In this document: in pieces, positions 1-9,600 of the stretch
How the letters are laid out: every line of letters begins with the position of its first letter
How positions within the stretch are numbered: position 1 is the first letter of the stretch
Source of the DNA: Bos javanicus
Lineage: Eukaryota > Chordata > Mammalia > Artiodactyla > Bovidae
Length of the DNA stretch: 64,000 nt
Reading direction: 5' to 3'
Assembly: GCF_032452875.1 (NCBI RefSeq)
Contig: NC_083875.1
Span: 75,848,178-75,912,177 of the forward strand
Notes under the pieces: model-generated
Told to the model about the DNA's origin: nothing
Databases searched by the model: none
Seen by the model: only the letters and a program-made list of their open reading frames with translations
Program-made: the position numbers and the translations under genes

Positions 1-270
1 TTATTGACTTATTTTTGGCTGTGCTGGGTCTTTGTTGCTTTGCAGGCTTTCTCAAGCTGTGGTGAGCAGGCTTCTCATTTCGGTGGCTTCTCTTATTGTG
101 AAGCATGGGCTCTGGACGCATGGGCTTCAGTTGCAGTACACGGGCTCAGTAGTTGTGGCTCACAGGCTTAGTTGCTCCTCAGCTTACAGCATCTTCCCGG
201 AGCAGGGATCGAACGCACCTCCCCGGCATTGGCAGACAGATTCTCAACCACTGGACCACCAGGGAAGACT
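1..270 (-). mobile_element. CHR-type tRNA-Glu-derived SINE (clipped by window edge)
   Basis: On the minus strand this reads as the ruminant CHR SINE. The tRNA-Glu-like head (complement of the accaccagggaag block near 258-269) is followed by the body that ends in the 'ttggctgtgctgggtcttt' block near base 15. The window starts inside its 3' tail. Confidence 0.85.
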
Positions 271-384
271 CAATTCCCAATTTTTAAAGGTTATACTCCA
301 TTTATAGTTATTATAAAATATTGTATATATTCCCTGTGTTTTGTGTATGTGTATGTGTGTGTGGGGGGGTGCTTTTTGTTTGTT

Positions 385-495
385 TTTGGCCACACTGTGT
401 GTCATGTGGGATCTTAGTTCCCCAACTAGGAATTGAACCTGTGCCCCCTGAAATGTAAGCACAGAATCTTAACCACTGGACTGCCAGTGGAGTCC
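385..495 (-). mobile_element. Short tRNA-Glu-derived SINE
   Basis: Antisense copy of the compact tRNA-derived SINE: 'ggccacactgtg', then 'gggatcttagttcccc', then a degenerate B-box region, ending in the complement of the tRNA head 'ccactggactgccag'. A (TG)n and G-run tract at about 346-368 sits just before it. Confidence 0.75.
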
Positions 496-499
496 ATGT

Positions 500-1535
500 T
501 TTATTGTACAACATATCCTTATAGCTTATTTTATACATAATAGTTTGTCCCTCTTAATCCCTGCCTCTACATTACCCTTCCCCCATTCCCTCTCCCCTCT
601 GGTAAACACATTTGTTCTCTATATCTGTGAGTCTGTTTCTTTTTTGTTATATTCACTAGTTTGTTACAGTTATTAGATTTCACGTATAAGTGATATACAG
701 TATTTTTCTCTGTCTGACATTTCACTTAGCACAATACCCTCCAAATTCATCAAAGAGTGGTCTGCCTGTTTTCCTCTAGGAGTTTTATGGTCTCTGGTCT
801 TACATTTAGGTCTTTAATACATTTTTAATTTATTTTTGTATATAGTGTTGGAGAATGTTCTAATTTCATTGGTTCACTTGTAGCTCTCCAGCTTTCCCAG
901 CACCGCTTATTCAAGAGACTATCTTTTCTCCATTGTATATTCTTGTCTCCCTTGTCATAGATTAATTGACAAAAAGTGCCTAAGTTTATTTCTGGGCTCT
1001 CTATTCTATTCCATTGATGTATGTGTCTGTTTTTGTACCATTACCATACTCTTTTGATTACTGTAGCTTTGTAGTTTAGTCTGAAGTCAGGAGAGGCATG
1101 ATTCCTCCAGATTTGCTCTTCTTTCTTAAGATTATTTTAGCTACTCAGCGTCTTTTGTGTTCCCATGCAAATTTTAAGATTGTTTGCTAAAGATTATTTA
1201 TTCTGTGAAGAATATCATTGGCATTTTATAGGGATTTCATTGATCTGTAGATTCCTGTAGGTAGTATGGCCATTGTAACAATATTAATTCTTCCAGTCCA
1301 AGAACACAGTATATCTTTCTATCTGTGTCATCTTTGATTTCTTTTATCAGTGTCTTGTAGTTTTCCAAGTACAGGTCTTTTCCCTCCTTAGGTAGATTTA
1401 TCCCTAGATATCTTATTCTTTCTGATGTGATGATAAATGAGATTTCTCTTTCTGATAGTTCATTGTTAATGTATAGAAAAGGAATAGATTTCTGTATGTA
1501 AATTTTGTATCCCACAACTTTAGAGAATTCATCGA
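500..1535 (-). mobile_element. LINE-1 fragment, antisense (3' UTR and end of ORF2)
   Basis: The sequence has the familiar antisense L1 blocks: 'ctgtgagtctgtttctt', the 'ccattgatgtatgtgtctg' block and the 'tagatttatccctag' block. On the minus strand 1237-1593 includes residues like LYLENYKTL, typical of the L1 ORF2 C-terminal region, but with internal disruptions. It is a dead fragment. Confidence 0.8.
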
Positions 1536-1599
1536 TAAGCTCCCCAGTTCCTCCTCTCCTTCCTTTGCACTGACAGCATTCCCAGGCCCACAACTCAGG

Positions 1600-3441
1600 G
1601 TCACCACCTCAGGACAGGCTCCCTTCTCCCAGTGAGGAAGCCAGTACTTTCACAGATCCTCCCTTGGGGGATCAAGGGTGTCTCTAGCCTCTGGGGTCTT
1701 TCCACAGGGTGGAGTAGTCCCTCCTCGCCCCTTCCCACTCCACCCAACTCTACCTCACCCATGCTTCCCCAAGCCTTGGGGAGGCCCCACCCAGATCTGT
1801 AGACAAACAAAATCAAGGGGAAAGAGTTAGCAAGGAGGAGGGAGCTCATTACCAGGAATTAAGGAGGAGGAATGCCCTGGGAACTAGGTTGGCAGGAGAG
1901 ACACTTAGACTCTCTTAAGTACTTGAGTACATGAGATGTTCACTTAGAAGTACACATAGAATGACCCAGACAAAAGCAGGAGACAGGGACAGAAACACAG
2001 AAAGAGACAGAGACATGGCCAGCCAGGGGCACAGACCCAGAGCCATAACCAGACAGACTGAGAGAAGGACAGGCACACCTAGCAACACTGAGAGGTGCAC
2101 ACTTGCATGTGAGCACACAGAGACAGGCACACAAGAAAACAGAAACCAAGCTCAGGTTTCAGGGAGGCTGATTTCAATGCAAACAGGTCAGAGCTTTAAG
2201 GAACCGAGAGCTCCTCCAGAGTGTACTGTGGGGAGGATTAGCTCAGGATGAAGGCACAGGAGAAGAGTTCTAGGGTCTTGATTCTCTAAGTCCACCCTGG
2301 AAAAAGGATTGGGATACTTTCCTGAAGGAGATAAAGAGATTTCATTTTAGAACCAGACAGAACTCCTTGTGAGAGGCATAACTTAGAAGGGAGTGGGGGA
2401 GGCGGGCCACCTCGCTCCTGCCCCCAGGGGTCAAGCTGCTATTGGCTCCTGTCACTGGTCGGCCAGGCCTTCCCCTTTCTCACTCAATGTAAACTTCCAT
2501 CCAGCTTGCTCCCTGGGCTGCATGATCCTCTGTCCTCTATGCCTGCGGTGATCTCCCTCTTGTGTCTCCCTTCAGTTCCTCCCAAAGCTTCCTCAAATTA
2601 GGGCACAGCAAGCCATAACCCCACTCTTTTTCACCACCCTCCACCACTCAAGAACTTCAGAATCATGGATGGAATCTGAGGCAGAAGAGGATATTAAATT
2701 CAAATGACCTTTAAAAAACAGCCTTCAGTATCTCTCCACAACCAACCTTCCTCCCTCGGTTCAGCAGAAAAAAAATCACCAAGTGACATTTATTGGCTAA
2801 TATCTTCCATACTTCCTCCTTTCAATGTCTCCCAATTTACAGATGAAGAAACTGAGATTCAGGGAAAGAAGATGACCACGCCAGTACCACATAGCTAGAG
2901 ACAGGCCAGGCTGGGCCTGGAAGCCAGGTCTGACCACTTGTTCACCACTGGGCCAGAAGGCCTCCCACCCTCCCCCCAGGGCTGACTGGTAAGGGTCAAC
3001 TACAGATTTTGAGAGGAAGCAATGACAAAGGACATGGGGCAGGCAGGGGAGGATAGCAGGGTGGGGGGTACCTGTGTGGCTGGAATAAATCTCTTTAGCC
3101 CTCATTCTCCTCCTGAGGTTTGCCCTTCCTCCCCCAGGGCTTGAGAAGGGACACTCCCTCTGGCTCAGATCCCTTCAACATTCCAGACACGCCTCTTGGG
3201 AGTTGGGGACAATGATTAGGTGCAGACTTAAGATGGAACTGCCTTCTCCCACCCCTACCAGCCCAGGGTCCAGGCTGTGTGACCATGCATTTGCCACTCA
3301 CTCTCTCTGAGTCACGTTCTCCTCTTCTGTGAAGGAGCTGGCAAGCAAGAGATGGCTTATTTAAAATCCACAGTTCTCCTCCAGACCAAGGGATCCTCTG
3401 GCTCTCAGCGCAGTTAACTTGGCAGGAGAGCTTGAGTTGGG
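1600..3441. other. Intergenic stretch, no gene recognised
   Basis: Mostly non-repetitive sequence. A purine-rich, low-complexity stretch of degenerate ACAGAGA-like motifs lies at about 1965-2140. A MIR lies at 2784-2935. No open frame resembles a known protein and no splice-consistent exon series was seen. Confidence 0.5.
2784..2935 (+). mobile_element. MIR SINE fragment
   Basis: Contains the MIR core 'tttacagatgaagaaactga', followed by the degraded 'cacatagctag' motif. Divergence is high, as expected of this ancient family. Confidence 0.65.
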
Positions 3442-3492
3442 GCTGCCTTTCCTTTTTATTTTTTTTATTTTTTTGATTAAGAAGTTGAATAT

Positions 3493-3498
3493 TTTATT
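3493..3498 (-). terminator. AATAAA polyadenylation signal inherited by the GCSH retrocopy
   Basis: The complement of tttatt gives AATAAA about 20 bp before the A-tail remnant, as expected for the 3' end of the copied mRNA. Confidence 0.8.
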
Positions 3499-4000
3499 AT
3501 TAAATTGTTTATTCTCCTGCAAGGCTGTTGCTTCACTGTATAAAAATAGCACCAGCAAACACAGTGTATTGCAAAATTAAGATAGTAATATTCTTCACTG
3601 GACACTATACAACTAACAAACTTTTCTCCACTGGCAGTTATTTCTAGTGGAAAGATAATTTTGACCCAAATCCAAGATAGCTGTAAGCAAGTTACAAGTC
3701 ATATAAGGTTTAAGATAACCATGTTATCCTTGAATTACATAATTTTGTAATTAGTTTTACCAGAGATAATTTCAGGAATTCTGAATATTATAACTGAGCC
3801 TAGCCTAAAAATCACAGGATGCTGTGGAAAAGATGCAGTGTTTATCTGAAGTCATTAGAAAGTTAAGGGGTATTTTCAGGAAACATTGTTACAAGTAGTT
3901 TCTTTGCTAAAGTTGCTTTCTAAATATCTATCTACCACTAATTTAAGACAACTATGCTAGATTAAGTTGTTTCAAAGTAGTTTATTTAGGGGTTCCAGTT

Positions 4001-4522
4001 TCACTCCTCAATAGATTTTATGTATTTCTCATATGCTTCTTCACTCATTAGTTCATCTAGTTCTGAAGGGTTACTGAATGTCATCTTGATCAGCCAACCG
4101 TCTTCGTAACAAGACTTGTTGACAAGTCCTGGATTTTCTGCTAGAGCTTTATTAATTTCAGTTACTTCTCCTGATAGAGGAGAATAGAGTTCACTAGCAG
4201 CTTTCACACTTTCCAAAGCACCAAACTCCTCTTGTTTGTTCAACTTTGTCCCAACTTCAGGCAGACTACAGTAAACAACATCTCCCAAAGCTTCCTGTGC
4301 AAAATTGCTGATTCCCACTGTTCCGACACCATTTTCTGTTGTTACCCATTCGTGTTTTTCTGTGAATTTCCGCACCGACAGCAGAGCAGGGCCGGTGCGC
4401 AGCTCCCGGACTGCACCCGCTCGCAGTCCCCAGGGCCGCGGCAAGCAGGGCGCGCTGGGTGCCGAGATGGCGCGCAGGCCGCCCACCGCGGCCCGCACGC
4501 TCCGCACCGCGCGCAGCGCCAT
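4001..4522 (-). CDS. GCSH: Intact glycine cleavage system H protein retrocopy (retrogene candidate)
   Basis: Encodes a 173-residue protein equal in length to the mammalian GCSH precursor and without any stop or frameshift. GCSH is the lipoyl carrier of the mitochondrial glycine cleavage complex, shuttling the aminomethyl group from P protein to T protein. Visible features are an Arg/Ala-rich mitochondrial presequence (about residues 1-48), the mature start [11 protein letters not shown], and the lipoyl-domain motif [17 protein letters not shown] with the lipoylation lysine at residue 107. The C-terminus is [10 protein letters not shown]. The start ATG at 4522 is the family start and lies 25 bp inside the insertion. 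It is intronless, with poly(A) and target duplications, so it is a retrocopy and not the parental multi-exon gene. Whether it is transcribed cannot be told from sequence. It may be annotated as a pseudogene or as a GCSH-like gene. Confidence 0.9.
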
Positions 4523-4597
4523 GTTCGCACGGGTGCAGAGGGTCTCCGCTGCCTTTCCTTTTTATTCCCAGTGAAATTTGAGGACTTCCCTGTAGCT

Positions 4598-4812
4598 CAA
4601 GGGCTTCCCTTGTGGCTCAGCTGGTAAAGAATCTGCTGGCAATGCAGGAGACCAGGGTTCATCCCCTGGGTCAGGAAGATCCTCTGGGGAAGGGAATGGC
4701 AACCCACTCCAGTATTCTTGCCTGGAGAATCCCATGGACAGAGGAGCCTGGCCGGTTACAGCCCAGAGGGTCTCAAAGAGTTGGACAAGACTGAATCGAC
4801 TTAGCATGCACG
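4598..4812 (+). mobile_element. Bov-tA SINE
   Basis: Near full length: 'cttcccttgtggctcagc' head, the 'aacccactccagtattctt' core and the 'gagttggacaagactgaat' 3' part. It lies just beyond the GCSH retrocopy. Confidence 0.88.
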
Positions 4813-4814
4813 CA

Positions 4815-5795
4815 CACAGTAAGGGAGGAAAAGGAGGAGAGAAGGGGCACGTGATCTCCCAACAGAACCACCCAGGCCCAAATGTTGGGAGTCCTTTGCC
4901 TCTCTAGGCAAAGTCAGGGTGTCAGAGTCAGTCCAACCCCTGCCTTACAAGAGATGGGGGTGCCTCAAACTGAAGAACTGAAGCCAGCAAGAGGAATGAG
5001 TGCAGCTGTGGTCTCTGGGTTCAGACAGCTGACTGTAGAAATGGAGGAGTGGGTAAGGGCAGGGATGACTTCCTGGAGGAAGTGTTGCAGCAGATCAGGA
5101 GGGTTTTAGTGACTGGTCAGTGAGGTAGGAAGACACAGGGGTGCACAGAATAGTCCTGAGTGGATGGAGCATTGTGAGAGGAGGGGTGGGGACCAGGGCC
5201 AGGTCCTGGGGGGGCCTGAATGCAGGATGGAGGGATTTGAATTGTCTCCAGATGGCGTGGGGAGAGCCATGGAATGAGGCCACTTCCATCAGGGCTTTCA
5301 GAAAGATCCCTCTGGCTGCTGTATGGACTGACCGATCCAGACTGGAGTCAGGGAAACTGCTGCTAAAGGGGTGGGGCCAAGGTCTGGTTGTAGGTGATGA
5401 AGCCCAAACAATTGCGAGGTGTCGAAGGCAACAGTAGGTTCCCAGTATGATTGGTCTCTTCCAGAAACAGGGAGCTCACTACTCCCTGGAGAGCAGTCTT
5501 CTCCTTTAAAAGGAAGTTCCTCCCCCCGGGCCAGGCTTCTGTCTGCCTTCCGGGGGTAGTGGGTGGGTGCAGGGCTCCGGAAGGAGATACGATTCACCAA
5601 CTGGGGGTTCCTGGGAGGATGGAAGCTTGGAGGAAGGTGTGGGACCACCGAGTTCAAGCTGAGATGAAGGACTCTCGGACCCATGCGACTGACCTCTGCC
5701 TCCAGGACAGGTTCAAGTACAACCCTCAGGGTGCCCTGTGGCCAGACTCACTGAAGCTCTTCGGCGCCAGAAAAACAGCAGAGCAGGCAGAGAGC
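4815..5795. other. Spacer between GCSH retrocopy and AQP3 3' end
   Basis: Unique sequence with no recognised exon, RNA gene or repeat. Open frames here are short and have no family resemblance. Confidence 0.45.
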
Positions 5796-5817
5796 TATTT
5801 ACACAGTTGGCATACAT

Positions 5818-5823
5818 TTTATT
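5818..5823 (-). terminator. AQP3: Likely AQP3 polyadenylation signal
   Basis: The complement of tttatt gives AATAAA 0.83 kb past the AQP3 stop codon, with cleavage expected near 5800. The resulting mRNA (about 60 nt 5' UTR, 879 nt coding, about 0.85 kb 3' UTR) is about 1.8 kb, which fits AQP3 transcripts. It is the first AATAAA found downstream of the stop. Confidence 0.65.
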
Positions 5824-6649
5824 GTTTTTTTATAAAAGGCAAAAATACATGTGTTGAGTGGAGGATTAAAGGAGGGCAGACCATGGAGTCTCCCAATCCC
5901 CATCCCTGAAACTGTAACATCTACTACATATATGTATTAATACACATATATTAACATATATTTTTAAGAGCAAACATGAAATTGTGACCTGGACTTCACC
6001 CCCACTCCCCTCATGCCTCCACTGTGACATGAACACATCACTCTGCTGCTCCTTATTTATGAATAGACAGAGCTCCACAACTGGGCTACGGCCCCCTCCT
6101 CCTAGCCCTACTTATATTCCCACCCTACTGAAGCCTATAAGAGCCCCCTGAATAGAAGAAAGGGCAGACACGCACATACTGAGAAATGCCTGTACCTGGA
6201 CCCTCCTCCACATGGAGCCCCTGAAACGTTCTTTTCTCATTCACAGATAGACACCACACCTTCCCCTCTCTTCCTCTGGACCCCCACCCAACTCCACTGA
6301 CAGAATCTTTTCCACTCGGTCTTTTGCCCTGAATATCTGGAAAACCACGCACACGTACCTGCACACACACCTGCACACACACTCACACACCTGCTGCCTA
6401 CTGTCTCCCTCTGGGAGATGAGGGGCTAGATCGGCCAGGCTCCCTGTGCCACCACCGCTTACAGGCTGAAGGTCCTGCTGGGTCCTATTTCCTTCAGGAT
6501 GGAAAAGCCTGGAGGGGGCTGTCTAGTGGGAGGTGGTGGACAAGAAGCTTCCTAGTCCAGGAGGGGAGTCATGAAGAGGGCTTCTGGGGAGCAGCCCCTG
6601 CACAGTCAATGGACGCTCATGGGAGGGCGTGGGGGGTGCCCCCGCCCAT

Positions 6650-9600
6650 TCACATCTGCTCCTTGTGCTTCACATGGGACAACTTCACATTCTCCTCGTC
6701 GGTGGAGGGTGGGGGCGGCTCCAGGTGGCAGCCGATCATGAGCTGGTACACGAAGACACCGGCGATGGAACCCAGGAGCGGAGAGACAATGGGCACCCAC
6801 CACCAGTGGCGGCCCGTCCTGGGGGCAGAGAGATGTGGTCAGGGGTGGGTGGGGCAGACCAAAGCAGAGAATGGGCTGGGGCACGCAGGTGGGGACTGCA
6901 CTCACGTGAAGACTTCCGAGCCCCAGCCGGCGATGGCGGTGAAAAGGCGGGGGCCGAAGTCCCGGGCGGGGTTGACGGCGTAGCCAGAGTTGAAGCCCAT
7001 TGAGGTACCGATGACCAAGACCACCAGGCCCACGGTGAAGGCCTCTAGGCCTCGGGGGACGGGGTTGTTGTAGGGGTCCACAATGGCCAGCACACACACG
7101 ATGAGGGAGGCTGTGCCAATGAACTGGGGAGTGGGGAGAACACCATGAGGGGAGACCCCACCTTCCACCCTCTGGCTTCCCTCCGAGTCTTGGCATCTCC
7201 AGTGTCCTGCTCCTCAGGGCAGTGGTGCTAAGATTTTTGCTGGTTAACTAGCAGAGTCCTAGGAGTCTGCTCTAGACAGAGAGTCCTGTCCCCCAGCCAG
7301 CCCATGAGCAACCCAAGCCCCTCACCCAACCCCAGCCCATACCTGGTCGAAGAAGCCATTGACCATGTCCAAGTGTCCAGAGGGGTAGGTGGCAAAGATG
7401 CCAGCTGTGCCATTGGGGCCCGAAACAATAAGCTGGTTGTTGGCGAAGGCCCAGATCGCATCTGGTGACAGTTTAGATACCGCATGTGTGAGAGAGAGGC
7501 CTGAGCCCTGTCTTCCCCATCAAGCTGTGCCCACCCTCCCAGGGGTCTCAGGTGAGCGTAATCACTGCTTTATCACTCTGGAGATGGGGTGGGAAGATGG
7601 AGGGTGGAGGGCTTGACTCCACGGTTGCCCAGCTCTTTTCTTTCCTCTCACGGCCCCAACCTGGGGCCTGTGCATGAATGAGTCATAAGCCCGGGGCCTG
7701 GGCAGGTCCCTGGTATTCATCATGGAAAGGCCTGGTGCCAGTAGGTCAGTCCTAAGCAGAGGGAGGGGGTCGTGGAGGACAGCAGGGTGGGAATACTCAC
7801 CGTAATACAACCCGAAGATAATTCCAGCGCCCAGGAAGGCTCCCAGAGTCTGAGCCAAGGTGTACACAGGCAGCTTGATCCAGGGCTCGCGCGCCAGGAA
7901 GCACATAGCAAATGTCACGGCAGGGTTCAGGTGGGCCCCTGGGCAGAGGGAGATGGGGCCTATTAGTCCCTGCCTGCCACAGTGGGGAGGCCAGGATCTC
8001 CCCCACCCCCACTCCCCCTCTTTGACTCTGGTGAACAAGGATGCAGAGAAGGGTTTATTGCACAGAATGGCGGGTTGGACTATGTAGTAGACCCACTCTG
8101 CTAGTCTCTGATTCCGAGGTGAGAGTCGAAGTTTCTTACGTATCAAGTCCCTTCGTCACTCTTCTCTTTCAAGGGCCCACAGCTAGGGCATGGCTGTGCC
8201 CTGCCCTGTGAAGAACACTCCCGCCCCCACCCCATTCCCCAGTGGGACACCATGTTGGGTAGCTGGAGGGCTGATGGCTGAGGGTGGGGACAAGGCCTTA
8301 CCAGAGACCTGGCCAGCAATAAGGATGCCTAGGGTCACGGCGAAGCCAAAGGCCAGGTTGATGGTGAGGAAACCACCGTGGGTGCCCCGGCTGAGCACGA
8401 CCTGGGCCACAGAGCCACAGCCAAACATCTGTGTCAGGAAACAGAACAAAACAGGGAGAGTGAGGACCAATGACTCTCACTCCAGAGGAAAGGGATGAAG
8501 CCAGCCACCTCCAGCTGCCTTCGTGCGGAAACAGAAGCCCTTTCCTGGAATCAAACCCCTCCCCTCCTGCTGCAGTCATAAGCAGACAGGCCCTCCCAGC
8601 CCCAGGGTCCCAGCTCCACTCTAACAGGGTCCTGTGGAAGGGACTGGAAACAGAGTTTGCAACTGTGAGCCCAGAAGGTAGCGGAACCATCTCCATTGAT
8701 TTGTCTCGATTCTTAATAAGAGCCAGGGGAAGGGGACACTCCCACCTGAGCAGTTCCTCCCCCAGCCCTTCAGGCCTGGTCCCTAGGGGTGGGACGGTTC
8801 TCACTCAGCCCCCACCTGCAGCTGCCTTTCTCTCTGCCCCAAAGAAGAGCTGGCAGGGAGAGGGCACAGAGAAAGGGCAGAGGCCGGAAGTTAGGCTGAA
8901 TCCACTTCTCCTTAATCTGGGGTGTCAGAGCCCCTGGCCTCCCTCTCAGAACCCTCAGCTTCCCTGACACGTCCGTGACCCAGAGCCTCCTCTCTCCCCT
9001 CACCTTGACCTCCCTACCCTCAGAGGCCTAGGTTCCCCACCCAGATTTGGAGGTCCTAAAGACAGAGGTCTCTGTCTCCTCGCATTAGCCAGTCAGGGAC
9101 CCTCAGGCCAGTGCAAGTGGGGAGATTGGTTCTAAGCTTTCTGCCAGAAATGGGGGGATTCAAGAGGCTAAAGTCCCTGATGTCCTGCAAGTACAAAGCA
9201 TGCTGTATGTCAGTTCCCCTTGTTCAGATATAAAAATGCTCCTGTGTATGTTTGCTAAGTCACTTAGTCGCGTCCAACTCTTTGCGACCCCATGGACCAT
9301 AGCCCGCCAGGTTCCTCTGTCCATGGGATTCTTCAGGTAAGAATACTGGAGTGGGTTGCCATGCCCTCCTCCAGGGCATCTTCCCAATCCAGGGATCAAA
9401 CCTGTGTCTCCAGCCACTCCTGCATTGGCAGGCAGATTCTTTATGGCTAAACCACCAGGAAGCCCCCAGAATGCTCCTGCACTAGCTGTAAAGAGCTATT
9501 ACTCTGAGCCCCCAGGGGGCCCCCCAAAGCTGCTCCAGCCCTGCCCCAGCTCTCCTTTCCCATCTCCCCATAACTAAATTCTGAGGCCTATTCAGCAGAA

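Larger units (their letters stand above)
3442..4566 (-). mobile_element. Processed GCSH retrocopy insertion with target-site duplications
   Basis: A whole mRNA copy lies between two identical 19-bp direct repeats (gctgcctttcctttttatt) at 3442-3460 and 4548-4566. On the minus strand the order is about 25 bp of 5' UTR, an intronless 173-codon frame (4522-4001), about 0.54 kb of 3' UTR, an AATAAA signal (plus-strand 3498-3493) and a short interrupted A-tail (about 3473-3461) abutting the second repeat. This is the hallmark of LINE-1-driven retroposition. The perfect duplications and well-kept CpGs in the 5' part suggest a fairly young insertion. Confidence 0.93.

Noticed and set aside
4232..4627. 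131-codon plus-strand frame
   Set aside because: Antisense shadow of the GCSH retrocopy running into a Bov-tA SINE.
6606..7196. 196-codon minus-strand frame overlapping AQP3
   Set aside because: It reads across AQP3 exons 5 and 6 and the intron in another frame; it is a shadow of the real exons.
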